In this document: positions 1-7,977 of the stretch, one piece after another | How the letters are laid out: each line of letters starts with the position of its first letter | How positions within the stretch are numbered: position 1 is the first letter of the stretch | NCBI GenBank assembly: GCA_965222525.1 | Contig: OZ244955.1 | Coordinates: forward strand, 1,612,001 to 1,676,000 | Length of the DNA stretch: 64,000 nucleotides | DNA from: CBDCUF01 sp965222525 | Lineage (GTDB): Bacteria; Pseudomonadota; Alphaproteobacteria; Rickettsiales; UBA8987 | Direction of reading: 5' to 3' | Program-made: the position numbers and the translations under genes | The notes under the pieces: generated by a model | What the model was told of the DNA's origin: nothing | Databases searched by the model: none | The model's input: the letters and a program-made list of their open reading frames with translations, nothing else

Positions 1-1
1 G

Positions 2-352
2 CCTTTACCATTCGACGAACTTAACCCGCTTACGATGCTGCTTGACGTGGTACAGGACAAGGAAAACATCATGTATGGCGGGATTGCGCTATTTATAAGC
101 CATCTGATTTCACTATTAATAAATTTCCTATGGGCTGGGGAATATAAGCGCACAACCTCCGGCAATCTAATGGGAGCGCCATATGGCAGGGTAATGATAC
201 TCCATGCGGTCATTCTCCTCGGCGGATGGGCGGTTATGGCAACGGGAGAAAAAACCATAGCCCTCGCCCTTCTGGTATTTATCAAGATTATGATAGACCT
301 CGCCGCCCACAAAAAATCCCACAAAAATAAGGAACCGATGACGATCGAATAG
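2..352 (+). CDS. DUF6498-like membrane protein, C-terminal part
   Basis: The reading frame is open from the left edge of the window, so the first ATG at 35 is probably internal and this is the 3' end of a longer gene. The visible 116 residues hold three hydrophobic segments, a short H-x6-NFxxxGEY-like stretch, then 'PYGRVMILHAVILLGGW' and a final helix ending in a basic, charged tail. This arrangement resembles the C-terminal part of DUF6498 integral membrane proteins, whose function is unknown. Identification is from memory of the family pattern only. No partner gene is visible because the upstream side lies outside the window. Confidence 0.6.
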   Translation, partial: PLPFDELNPLTMLLDVVQDKENIMYGGIALFISHLISLLINFLWAGEYKRTTSGNLMGAPYGRVMILHAVILLGGWAVMATGEKTIALALLVFIKIMIDLAAHKKSHKNKEPMTIE

Positions 353-416
353 TTGCAATTAACTTATTAAAATTACAGCAAAAAATCCGATAATTAAAAC
401 CACCGCTATAATTACT

Positions 417-752
417 TCACATTTCAAAATATTCGGTAATATCCTGATTTACATGCAAAATACGGATGATGGTTATACGCTCCTCCTCAGGCCAGTAGAT
501 TATATGGTGTTTCTCGATAGTCAAAATATGATATTTGCTCATAATATCATCACGTTGCCGCCCTATATACGGGTTATCCTGAATCAGTAGAAAAGCGTCA
601 TTCAGCCGCTTGTTGTAAATATTAGCCTGTTTTTCGCCCCATATTTCAAGGCTATACTGCAGAATACTCCACAGGTCAGTTTCTGCTTCAAGGGAAAATA
701 TAAGGTTGGGCTTATGGTTTGACATAATAGGGAATCGGTTTACCTTCTTCAT
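417..752 (-). CDS. parE: ParE/RelE-family toxin
   Basis: Small protein of the ParE/RelE fold, expected to poison DNA gyrase or cleave translating mRNA. The sequence has the family features: N-terminal 'AETDLWSILQYSLEIWGEKQA' helix pair, a central 'NPYIGRQRDDI' loop and the closing beta strands 'YHILTIEKHHIIYWPEEERITIIRILH'. The gene overlaps the end of the upstream ParD-like antitoxin gene, the usual antitoxin-first order. Two starts are possible: the ATG at 752 has an AAGGA close by, and an ATG at 725 gives a protein beginning MSNHKPN, more typical of the family. Both overlap the antitoxin gene, by 41 or 14 nt. Confidence 0.85.
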   Translation of the reverse strand: MKKVNRFPIMSNHKPNLIFSLEAETDLWSILQYSLEIWGEKQANIYNKRLNDAFLLIQDNPYIGRQRDDIMSKYHILTIEKHHIIYWPEEERITIIRILHVNQDITEYFEM

Positions 753-1002
753 AATCCTTCATAGCCTGCTCCATTGCCCTTTCGGCAAAATCTTCGGTAT
801 ATGGGGTCACATCCCCTCGTAAGGCCTGTTCATGGCCGACCATAACCAGAGAACGCAGATGCTCCAGTTTTTTATGCTTTTCGTCTGCTTCCCGCAGGCG
901 GCGCACAGCATCACGGATTACCTCTATCTCGGAAGTATAATAACCACCCTCTACCTTGGATTTAATATAGCTACGGTCGATTTCTGCCAGTCTTTCAAAC
1001 AT
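712..1002 (-). CDS. parD: ParD-family antitoxin
   Basis: Ribbon-helix-helix-type antitoxin that should neutralise the ParE toxin encoded directly downstream and repress their shared promoter. The N-terminal half carries the ParD pattern (IKSKVEGGYYTSEIEVIRDAVRRLREAD), followed by an acidic C-terminal tail expected to wrap the toxin. The start at 1002 is chosen because GGAGG lies 5 nt upstream; a longer frame to 1038 would add 12 residues that run through the operator-like DNA. The stop overlaps the toxin start, so translation is coupled. Confidence 0.85.
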   Translation of the reverse strand: MFERLAEIDRSYIKSKVEGGYYTSEIEVIRDAVRRLREADEKHKKLEHLRSLVMVGHEQALRGDVTPYTEDFAERAMEQAMKDYEEGKPIPYYVKP

Positions 1003-1025
1003 AATCCCTCCTACAGGTTGATACT

Positions 1026-1055
1026 GATATGATATCATTTTGGTATCATATTGTA
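1026..1055 (-). promoter_or_regulatory. parDE promoter/operator candidate
   Basis: On the minus strand a TACAAT -10 box (1050-1055) is followed by two operator-like boxes, TGATACCA (1041-1048, reading TGGTATCA on the plus strand) and the perfect palindrome TGATATCA (1030-1037). No convincing -35 is present. The same TACAAT plus TGATATC combination occurs at the PIN/RHH toxin-antitoxin promoter near 31.2 kb, which supports a role in ribbon-helix-helix autorepression. This is inference from sequence pattern. Confidence 0.45.
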
Positions 1056-1068
1056 CAGGATTTTATAT

Positions 1069-2436
1069 CTACAACATCCAGCTTGCGAGGCCGAGGAAGA
1101 CGAAGAATGCAGAGACGTCGGTTATGGTGGTGAGGAATACACCGCTGGCTACGGCAGGGTCAACACCCATACGTACCAGAATCAGAGGTATGGCCACCCC
1201 TGCACAGGCGGCGGTTGCCAGTGCTATAATTGTAGAGAAGGCAAATACTGCGCTCAGTTCCGTGTTCTGGTAGATCAGTAGCGATGTAACACCTACTATA
1301 GCTGCAAAAAACAACCCGTTCACCAGCCCCGCATAAATCTCCTTACGTACAACCCGCATGGCGTTGGTAGCGCCAAGCTCACGGGTAGCAATAGCCCGCA
1401 CCGCAACAGTAAGCGTTTGTGTTCCCGCATTTCCCGCCATAGAAGCCACTATCGGCATCAGCACCGCCAGAGCTACCAGCTTTTCAATCGCCTCATCAAA
1501 TAGCGCAATTATCGCCGAGGCCGCTATAGCGGTAATCAGATTGACGAAAAGCCAGGGAAAACGATGCATGGCGGTCTTGCGTGTGGAGGCATAAAGGTCG
1601 GTCTCTCCGACACCACCCATACGCATGATATCCTCTTCCGCTTCTTCCTCTATAACATCCATAACATCATCAACAGTAATCCTTGCCACCATAATTCCCT
1701 TTTCATCAACTACGGGAGCCTCGGACAGGGCGTATTTGCGGAAAATGTAAGCCACTTCCTCCTGGTCAATTCCCTGTTCGATAACCTTTACATCGCCATC
1801 CATTATATCACGCAGGAGTACCTCGCGGTTACTGCGCATCGCACGGCTCACCGAAGCTACACCTACAGGCTTGCCCGAAATATCGACAATAAACAAATTA
1901 TAAAAATCCTGCGGCAAATCCTCCTCTTCGCGCAGATAGTCTATAGTCTGGCCGACCGTCCAGCTTTCGGGCATGGCGACAAACTTCTTGTCCATCAGGC
2001 GGCCGGCAGTATCTTCTGGATGCGCCAGCCCCTCCTCCAGCGCCTCACGCTGCTCATGCTGCTCTTCGGGGATAGCCTCAAGGATTTCCTGCTGCTCGGC
2101 TTCCTCAAGGTCTTCCATAACCTGCACCGCATCGTCACTATCAAGCTGGGCGATAGCGGCCGCACTCTCCTCCGTACCAAGCTGGGATATAACCTCATCC
2201 TTTACTTCAGGCTCAAGATCGACAAGGATTTCAGGCTCAAGGTCCGTACGAATTGCGTTAAGCAGAACTTCCCGCTGTTCGGAATCAAATGCATTGAGCA
2301 ACTCGGCCATATCCGCCGAATGCAGATCGGCAACCAGGCTGCGTACATGTGGCATATCCTGCTCCTGCAACGCATTTGCAATATATCCCAGCAGGTCTGG
2401 ATGAATCCCGTAATTCTTTTGTGATGGATTTTCCAT
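1069..2436 (-). CDS. mgtE: Magnesium transporter MgtE
   Basis: Inner-membrane Mg2+ channel with a cytosolic gate. The 455 residues match the full family layout: an acidic superhelical N domain (about 20-135), a pair of CBS domains (about 140-265), a long connecting helix and five membrane helices (about 285-455). The signature 'GNAGTQTLTVAVRA' of the pore and the final-helix 'TTITDVSAFFVFLG' with its conserved Asp are visible. The N and CBS domains are rich in Asp/Glu, as expected for Mg2+ sensing. Only 44 nt separate it from uvrD, which is transcribed the same way; I saw no magnesium riboswitch. Confidence 0.95.
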   Translation of the reverse strand: MENPSQKNYGIHPDLLGYIANALQEQDMPHVRSLVADLHSADMAELLNAFDSEQREVLLNAIRTDLEPEILVDLEPEVKDEVISQLGTEESAAAIAQLDSDDAVQVMEDLEEAEQQEILEAIPEEQHEQREALEEGLAHPEDTAGRLMDKKFVAMPESWTVGQTIDYLREEEDLPQDFYNLFIVDISGKPVGVASVSRAMRSNREVLLRDIMDGDVKVIEQGIDQEEVAYIFRKYALSEAPVVDEKGIMVARITVDDVMDVIEEEAEEDIMRMGGVGETDLYASTRKTAMHRFPWLFVNLITAIAASAIIALFDEAIEKLVALAVLMPIVASMAGNAGTQTLTVAVRAIATRELGATNAMRVVRKEIYAGLVNGLFFAAIVGVTSLLIYQNTELSAVFAFSTIIALATAACAGVAIPLILVRMGVDPAVASGVFLTTITDVSAFFVFLGLASWML

Positions 2437-2480
2437 TTTGTTATTTTTTTCGTAACAGCTTACTTATAATAGATTAGCAA

Positions 2481-4682
2481 TCACCCCACCTTCTCCACAT
2501 AATCTTCCATCAGAGTTTTGGGGGAGGATTTCTCAAAGTTGATTTTTAGGTGTTTGCCGCTGATTTCGGTGATACGGCCATAGCCGAATTTCTGGTGGAA
2601 CACCCGCTCACCTGTACGAAATTTACCTTCGGGTACAAACGGAATTCCATCTTCCGCCAGCCCTTCAATAATAAAATTATCTGACTTCTGGTTTCTGGCT
2701 CCTGATTTCTGCCCCCTGAACCCCGCATTATTCACTTCCTCTATATATTCCACCGGCAGTTCATCAATAAAACGTGAAGGAATACTGCTCAGCCACTTTC
2801 CATATACCCTGCGGTTGCCGGCAAAGGTAATATATAACCGCCTGCGCGCCCGAGTCACCCCGACATAGGCCAGACGCCGCTCCTCTTCCAGCCCCTCCTG
2901 TCCCTTTTCATCCATCGATTTCTGACTCGGAAACAATCCCTCTTCCCAGCCGGTCAGGAACACAGTATCAAACTCCAGCCCCTTGGCTCCGTGTATTGTC
3001 ATAACACTGACCATATCGCTGCTGACCACATCATCACCATCCATAACCAAACTGACATGCTCAAGGAACTGCTCGATGCTTTCAAAATCCTCCAGCGCAG
3101 CAAGCAATTCCTTCAGATTCTCAACCCTGCCTTCAGCCTCAGGGCTTTTATCCTGCTTCCACATCTGCATATAGCCCGATTCGTTTAATATGGTATTAAC
3201 CACCTCGGCATGCGGATGAGTAGTAAACATCTCCCGCCAGCGCCTGAAATTCGCCATCAAACCACCCAGCTTGCTAACCACCGCCGGACGCATATCACCA
3301 TTGGCAATTTTCTCCTGGGCCGCCTGTGATAAAGGAACCCCGCCGGCACGGGCATGCTCCCGCAGTGATTCAACCGTCGACCCACCAATCCCGCGCTTCG
3401 GCACATTGATTATCCGCTCCAGCGCAAGGTCATTACCAGGCTGCACCACCGCACGGATATAGGCAATAGCATCACGGATTTCCATCCGCTCATAAAAACG
3501 CAGCCCGCCCAGCACCTTATACGGAATCCCCATACTGATAAAGCTTTCCTCGAAAGCACGGGTCTGGAATCCGGCACGCACCAGTATCGCTATATCATTA
3601 AGCGAATGCTGTTTGAATTGCTGCAAGGCCTCTATCTCGCTTCCAACATATTCCGCTTCCTTCTTCTCATCCCACAGCGAAACCAGCTTTATCTTCTCAC
3701 CGTTACCCGACTCGGAATAAAGGGTTTTGCCCAGCCGTCCCTTGTTATTTTCTATCAGGGCAGAAGCAGCAGCCAGTATATCGGGGGTAGAGCGGTAATT
3801 CTGCTCAAGGCGGATTACCTGTGCACCGGAAAAATCCTTCTCAAAACGCAGGATATTCTCCACCTCCGCCCCGCGCCAGCCATAAATCGACTGGTCATCA
3901 TCACCAACACAGCAGATATTGCGATTGCCCTGCGCCAGCAGCCGCAGCCACAGATATTGCGCGACATTGGTATCCTGATATTCATCCACCAGGATATAGC
4001 GGAAACGGCGGTGATAATCGGCAATAACATCAGTATGATTGGTAAACAGGTTAATACAATGCAGCAGCAAATCTCCGAAATCCATGGCGTTTATGGTATG
4101 CAGGCGGGTCTGGTATAACTTGTATATCTTTTCGGCATCACTTTTGTTATGGCCTCCATCATGAATTTTATCGGGAGTAAGCGCACGGTCTTTCCAGCGC
4201 TGGATTACAGCCGCAATCGCCTTGGGCGGGGTGCGCTTCTCATCCATATTGTTTTCATTGATAATGCGCTTGATAAGGCGGAGCTGGTCATCGGCATCGA
4301 TAATCGCAAAATCCGGTTTGAAGCCGATTTTGTCAGTATGACGGCGGATTATACGCAGTGCTATCGAGTGGAAAGTACCCAGCCATAAACCGGCAGACTG
4401 CCCGCCTGCCATATCGTTAATCCGCAGCTGCATTTCCTTTGCAGCCTTGTTGGTAAATGTAACCGCTAGAATCTGGCTGGGATATGCCAGGTTTTGCTGC
4501 AATATATAGGCTATGCGCGAGGTGAGTACGCGGGTTTTGCCCGTACCTGCTCCAGCCAGCACCAGCAATGGACCTTCCGTAGTCTCCACCGCTTGCCGCT
4601 GCGCCTCATTCAGCCCGTCAAAAAGCCCGGGATTTACCGCTTCCACCACCTCTCCATCAAAATATTCCGCATTATAGCCCAT
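2481..4682 (-). CDS. uvrD: ATP-dependent DNA helicase UvrD/PcrA
   Basis: Superfamily 1A 3'-5' helicase acting in nucleotide excision and mismatch repair. Motifs appear in order: Walker A GAGTGKT (about residue 45), DExx box 'VDEYQDTN', 'QNYRS', 'SVMTIHGAKGLEFD' and 'YVGVTRARRRLY' (motif VI). The end carries the PcrA/UvrD Tudor-like domain ('ERVFHQKFGYGRITEISGK'). The ATG at 4682 is preceded in frame by a GTG at 4685; neither has a clear Shine-Dalgarno. The linker before the C-terminal domain is partly encoded by a 7-nt tandem array (2681-2722), giving the odd segment 'GQKSGARNQKSD'. Loss or gain of one unit would shift the frame and remove only the C-terminal domain. Confidence 0.95.
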   Translation of the reverse strand: MGYNAEYFDGEVVEAVNPGLFDGLNEAQRQAVETTEGPLLVLAGAGTGKTRVLTSRIAYILQQNLAYPSQILAVTFTNKAAKEMQLRINDMAGGQSAGLWLGTFHSIALRIIRRHTDKIGFKPDFAIIDADDQLRLIKRIINENNMDEKRTPPKAIAAVIQRWKDRALTPDKIHDGGHNKSDAEKIYKLYQTRLHTINAMDFGDLLLHCINLFTNHTDVIADYHRRFRYILVDEYQDTNVAQYLWLRLLAQGNRNICCVGDDDQSIYGWRGAEVENILRFEKDFSGAQVIRLEQNYRSTPDILAAASALIENNKGRLGKTLYSESGNGEKIKLVSLWDEKKEAEYVGSEIEALQQFKQHSLNDIAILVRAGFQTRAFEESFISMGIPYKVLGGLRFYERMEIRDAIAYIRAVVQPGNDLALERIINVPKRGIGGSTVESLREHARAGGVPLSQAAQEKIANGDMRPAVVSKLGGLMANFRRWREMFTTHPHAEVVNTILNESGYMQMWKQDKSPEAEGRVENLKELLAALEDFESIEQFLEHVSLVMDGDDVVSSDMVSVMTIHGAKGLEFDTVFLTGWEEGLFPSQKSMDEKGQEGLEEERRLAYVGVTRARRRLYITFAGNRRVYGKWLSSIPSRFIDELPVEYIEEVNNAGFRGQKSGARNQKSDNFIIEGLAEDGIPFVPEGKFRTGERVFHQKFGYGRITEISGKHLKINFEKSSPKTLMEDYVEKVG
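2681..2722. repeat. Heptanucleotide array inside uvrD
   Basis: Six consecutive 7-nt units, all beginning CTG (CTGACTT, CTGGTTT, CTGATTT and variants), lie in the coding sequence of the UvrD linker. Because 7 is not a multiple of 3, unit gain or loss would change the reading frame. Similar period-7 arrays occur elsewhere in this window. Confidence 0.75.
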
Positions 4683-4736
4683 CACAGCTTTATAGGAGGT
4701 TTCCGCAGCAGGGGAAATATATTTATTCAGGATCGG

Positions 4737-4790
4737 ACAAAAAAATGGCCTGGCTATGCAGCCAGGCCCAAGTCCATTTTATTGGCATCA
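4737..4790 (-). ncRNA. Candidate small RNA with terminator, copy 1
   Basis: Read on the minus strand, this stretch has a small CCA-ATAAAA-TGG hairpin (4774-4785), the linker ACTTGGG, and a perfect 9-bp stem GGCCTGGCT/AGCCAGGCC (4747-4768) followed by seven T residues: a textbook intrinsic terminator. The same about 50-nt sequence occurs at 9344-9394 on the plus strand, where stem changes are G-C to G-U and keep pairing. No strong promoter is visible upstream here. It lies between uvrD and tRNA-Val but does not terminate any recognised gene, so a short independent RNA is the best reading. Confidence 0.5.
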
Positions 4791-4856
4791 GGTCAGGTAT
4801 ATTTGTAAAGTGCTTTACAAAGTAGGAGCAATCGTTATTTTTGTTGTTCTTTTTCA

Positions 4857-4933
4857 GGGCGGTTAGCTCAGTTGGTTAGAGCGCTACGTTGACATCGTAG
4901 AGGTCGGTGGTTCGAGTCCACTACCGCCCACCA
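4857..4933 (+). tRNA. tRNA-Val(GAC)
   Basis: A complete cloverleaf can be drawn: acceptor GGGCGGT pairing with ACCGCCC, D arm GCTC...GAGC, anticodon stem CTACG/CGTAG with loop TTGACAT (anticodon GAC, valine), variable loop AGGTC, T arm with GGTTCGAGTCC, and an encoded 3' CCA. The discriminator base is A. A decayed serine-recombinase fragment lies about 65 bp downstream, so the locus may once have hosted an integrated element. Confidence 0.97.
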
Positions 4934-4997
4934 TACCGAGATTTGGGTTATTCAATCCCTCCATAACCAAGAATGGCTGCTACTTTCTGGGAGTTCG

Positions 4998-5117
4998 CTA
5001 ACCCTCTTTTCGCTTATATCTCATAGGCTCCTGAAAGGCCAGTTGTAGCACGGTTCTTTTATCTGCAATATCCTCAGAGTGCCAGTATTTATGAAAGTTT
5101 CCAAGGAAATCAAAAAC
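4998..5117 (-). pseudogene. Serine recombinase C-terminal relic
   Basis: The minus strand encodes an uninterrupted 39-codon piece reading 'FDFLGNFHKYWHSED' followed by 'KRTVLQLAFQEPMRYKRKEG', which resembles the C-terminal region of site-specific serine recombinases (the 'W-S-D...KRTVL.LAF..P..Y.R.EG' pattern). It ends in a TAG where the family continues with more sequence, and a run of five T residues just upstream shows an apparent frameshift from a further stretch of decayed coding sequence (to about 5220). The rest of 4934-5262 shows no other gene. Probably a remnant of a phage- or integrative-element recombinase beside tRNA-Val. Confidence 0.55.
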
Positions 5118-5262
5118 GTGTGGAGCATCTTAAGCGGCATTCTCCTTCACTATTAATAAATGTTGGACTGCCAGCCCGAACCTTGATCCTGTTCTTATCA
5201 ACACCCTCCGCTGAGGCGGTTGAATAGTTGAAGGCTAAAATAATTAAAAGCAACACTCCATC

Positions 5263-5394
5263 TTATTTTTCCACGGCAAGGATGACAACACAAGGACGCG
5301 TTTTACGTCCTTCCTCTATTCCTGACTCCTGTTCGTGTCGCCACAGATAGGAATAGGAAATGACCAGGCCAGGTTGTGGATCAGGAAAGGACAT
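5263..5394 (-). pseudogene. Truncated PemK/MazF-family toxin
   Basis: A 43-codon frame starts 7 nt after the stop of the Phd-like antitoxin gene and reads 'PDPQPGLVISYSYLW' then 'EEGRKTRPCVVILAVEK' before a TAA. This matches the N-terminal third of a PemK/MazF-like growth inhibitor (the 'G.V..Y.YLW...E.GRK.RPC.V' pattern), normally over 100 residues. The rest of the toxin is missing, so the product should be inactive. The intact antitoxin next to it is then an orphan, probably kept as a repressor or not yet lost. Confidence 0.6.
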
Positions 5395-5400
5395 AACGGG

Positions 5401-5667
5401 CTATTCATCGAGCAGATCATTGAGATGATTATGTCTGCTATCCATTTTTGTATTGGCAATCGCCTGTATGGTTTCTTCGGACAGCTCTTCTACCGCATAT
5501 GCTTGCGGTATTTTGTCTTTCATTTCTATATATTCCTCATATTCGCGAGCGGATACAAAATATCCTGTAACACGCTCATGTGCGGTCACAGCCACAGGCT
5601 CACGCTGCACAGTTTCACGGTATTTACCAAAATTTTTGGAAAATTCCGTTGCCGGTACTGTAATCAT
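5401..5667 (-). CDS. Phd/YefM-family antitoxin
   Basis: An 88-residue antitoxin with the Phd/YefM DNA-binding N-terminal pattern: 'MITVPATEFSKNFGKYRETV', then 'PVAVTAHERVTGYFVSAREYEEY', followed by an acidic flexible tail. It would bind its own promoter and a partner toxin. GGAG lies about 9 nt upstream of the ATG. The gene downstream on the same strand is a truncated PemK-like toxin, so the pair is broken. Confidence 0.85.
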   Translation of the reverse strand: MITVPATEFSKNFGKYRETVQREPVAVTAHERVTGYFVSAREYEEYIEMKDKIPQAYAVEELSEETIQAIANTKMDSRHNHLNDLLDE

Positions 5668-5754
5668 GGCAAAATCTCCGTATTATCCTCATATATAGTA
5701 TATTACTCAATTTACGGAATATTGTCAAGACGATAGAAGCTATACCATTATTTT

Positions 5755-5789
5755 TCTATAATCTATAATCCATCATCTGATATGGATAA
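5755..5789. repeat. Heptanucleotide array before comEC
   Basis: Five 7-nt units of the type TCTATAA, TCCATCA, TCTGATA end 6 nt before the comEC ATG. On the minus-strand side of pheA (51322-51391) a closely related array again abuts a start codon. No Shine-Dalgarno can be seen between the array and the comEC start. Confidence 0.6.
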
Positions 5790-5795
5790 ACAATC

Positions 5796-7907
5796 ATGCT
5801 CCCCGATATATTGGAAAATGAGAAAATAAGGCTGGTATTGTGGCTGCCGGTATTGTTCGGTATCGGGATTGTCACTTATTTCTCTCTCAAATCCGAGCCG
5901 AACCTTACCATATCAATCACAATCCCTGCCCTTGTCCTGGCTGCCACAATAATCCTCCGCCTGAATCACGCCAGTAATACCACACAAATCCTGCATAAGG
6001 CCGGCCTTGCCATGTTATTTGCAACTGCCGGATTCTGTACTTCCGCAATCCATGCGCATCTTGCCAAATCCCCGATAATCGAGGCGGATGACAAGCCGAT
6101 ATGGGTGCGGGCGACGGTTGAATCCATCGATGAGCAGCCATATGGCGGACGCATCATGCTCTACGACCTCGATTTATGGCAGCCGGAAGCAGGGAAATTC
6201 TCCCCACGCAAGACGCCGGTCAAGGCACGGGTTACTATCCGCACCGGTATGGACGGAATCCGTCCCGGTGACAGGGTGGCGTTCAGGGCGATACTCAGCC
6301 CGCCGCCGGAAAGACCGGTATATCCGGGCGGGTATGATTTCGCCCGCTTCGCTTATTTCAACAGGATAGGAGCGGTTGGCTACAGTATTTCCGATGTGAA
6401 GCTATATCGGAAGAAGGGCGCTCCCGAAACCGCCCCGACACCTCATATAACCGCCCGCCTGCGTCATAAAATTACAGAGAATATCCTCTCCGCCTTTCCC
6501 GGAAAAGGTGAGGCCAACATCGCCGCAGCACTGCTCACCGGACAGCGTGGCGGTATCGACAAAACCGTGCTGGAGAATATGCGCAAGGCGGGAGTCGGGC
6601 ATCTGCTGGCGATTTCCGGATTGCATATGGCGCTGGTGATGACTACCTGCTTCTTTGCGATAAGGCTGCTGCTGTCGCTATCGCAATTCATTGCGCTGCG
6701 TTATAATATCAAGAAAATCTCGGCTATTCTTGCGCTGGCTACCGGTTTTTTCTATCTCCTGCTAACCGGCGCTCCGGTTTCCGCACAGAGGGCATATATT
6801 ATGGTCGGGCTGTTTTTCCTCGCCATATTGCTGGACAGGACGGGGACGCCGATGCGGCCGGTGGCATGGGCTGCGCTGGTGGTTATGATGGTGAACCCGC
6901 TATCGGTTACAGGACCGAGTTTCCAGATGTCATTCGCAGCGGTTATCGCACTGGTAGCCGCTTTCGAGCGCTATACACGCAGGAATTATTACGAGGAGGA
7001 TATAGTCCGCCGCAAGGTTCCGTACAAACTGGCGGTTTATGTGGGCGGGATTATGCTTTCATCGGTGGTGGCAGGGCTGGCGACCGCTCCCTTTGCAATA
7101 TATCATTTTGGCCGGTTCGCCAGCTATGGGCTGCTTGCCAATCTGCTCTCCATACCGCTTACAACATTCTGGATTATGCCGCTGGGGATTCTCGGGCTGC
7201 TGCTTATGCCTTTGGGGTTGCATGGTCTGGCTTTCGTACCGATGGGATGGGGGATTTCCGCCCTGACCGACTATGCGGGGTGGATTACCGGTTTGCCGCA
7301 TTCCTCGATTCTGTTCGGGCAGGTTGCACCATGGGTGGTCGGGGTGATTGCTCTGGGCGGATTGTGGCTGTGTTTATGGAAGACAGGGCTGCGGTTTTTC
7401 GGATTGCTGCCGATTGCGGTGGGTGTGATTATGGTTTTATTGCCGAAGTCGCTTCCTGATGTGATTATCGGTGAGGACGGTAAATTATTTGCAGTACGCG
7501 GGCAGGACGGGTTGTTATATTTCTCGTCACTATCGGCAGCGAGATATGCCCGTGGACAGTGGCTTTCCGCCAACGGGCAGGAAAAGGCATATCATATCCG
7601 TGATGCGTATAAGGATGATATTGAATGCAGCGAAAAGGCTTGTGTTTATTACAAATGGCTGGATGATGATGTGAATGTTCCAGTTGTATTGATGAAGGAG
7701 TTTGACGAGAATTATTGCGATAAGGGAGAGGTGATTGTTTATTTAAGCGAAGATGAGAATCACTGCAATAGCAACTCAATCAGGATGATAACTTACTCAT
7801 CGCTTGAAGAAAAAGGAACCCACCTGATCCGGCTGGATAATTCTGATGATATAACAATCAACAATGTCGCCGACATCAGGGGCAAGAGGTTATGGATAAA
7901 CCGCTAG
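5796..7907 (+). CDS. comEC: ComEC/Rec2 family DNA-uptake channel
   Basis: Polytopic inner-membrane protein thought to carry single-stranded DNA into the cytoplasm during natural transformation. The 703 residues begin with two or three membrane helices and a soluble DUF4131/OB-like region (about 80-215, 'PIWVRATVESID...GGRIMLYDLDL'), then the Competence domain with its signature 'LLAISGLHMALV' (about 270) and 'LTGAPVSAQRAYIM'. About ten helices follow. The tail after the last helix is only about 150 residues and lacks a metallo-beta-lactamase domain, as is common in alphaproteobacterial ComEC. No other competence genes are in the window. Confidence 0.9.
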   Translation: MLPDILENEKIRLVLWLPVLFGIGIVTYFSLKSEPNLTISITIPALVLAATIILRLNHASNTTQILHKAGLAMLFATAGFCTSAIHAHLAKSPIIEADDKPIWVRATVESIDEQPYGGRIMLYDLDLWQPEAGKFSPRKTPVKARVTIRTGMDGIRPGDRVAFRAILSPPPERPVYPGGYDFARFAYFNRIGAVGYSISDVKLYRKKGAPETAPTPHITARLRHKITENILSAFPGKGEANIAAALLTGQRGGIDKTVLENMRKAGVGHLLAISGLHMALVMTTCFFAIRLLLSLSQFIALRYNIKKISAILALATGFFYLLLTGAPVSAQRAYIMVGLFFLAILLDRTGTPMRPVAWAALVVMMVNPLSVTGPSFQMSFAAVIALVAAFERYTRRNYYEEDIVRRKVPYKLAVYVGGIMLSSVVAGLATAPFAIYHFGRFASYGLLANLLSIPLTTFWIMPLGILGLLLMPLGLHGLAFVPMGWGISALTDYAGWITGLPHSSILFGQVAPWVVGVIALGGLWLCLWKTGLRFFGLLPIAVGVIMVLLPKSLPDVIIGEDGKLFAVRGQDGLLYFSSLSAARYARGQWLSANGQEKAYHIRDAYKDDIECSEKACVYYKWLDDDVNVPVVLMKEFDENYCDKGEVIVYLSEDENHCNSNSIRMITYSSLEEKGTHLIRLDNSDDITINNVADIRGKRLWINR

Positions 7908-7977
7908 CAAGCAATATCACAGCTTGTGCGATAATATGTAAGGGTTTATAGTTAACCTTTAGCCTTAAAGGAAAGCA

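Noticed and set aside
1564..2424. Long plus-strand open frame of 286 codons over mgtE
   Set aside because: Lies wholly antisense to a clear MgtE gene and has no family pattern; a shadow of the codon bias of mgtE.
2437..2480. Magnesium riboswitch upstream of mgtE
   Set aside because: Only 44 nt before the next gene upstream, too short for ykoK or M-box folds, and no matching motif.
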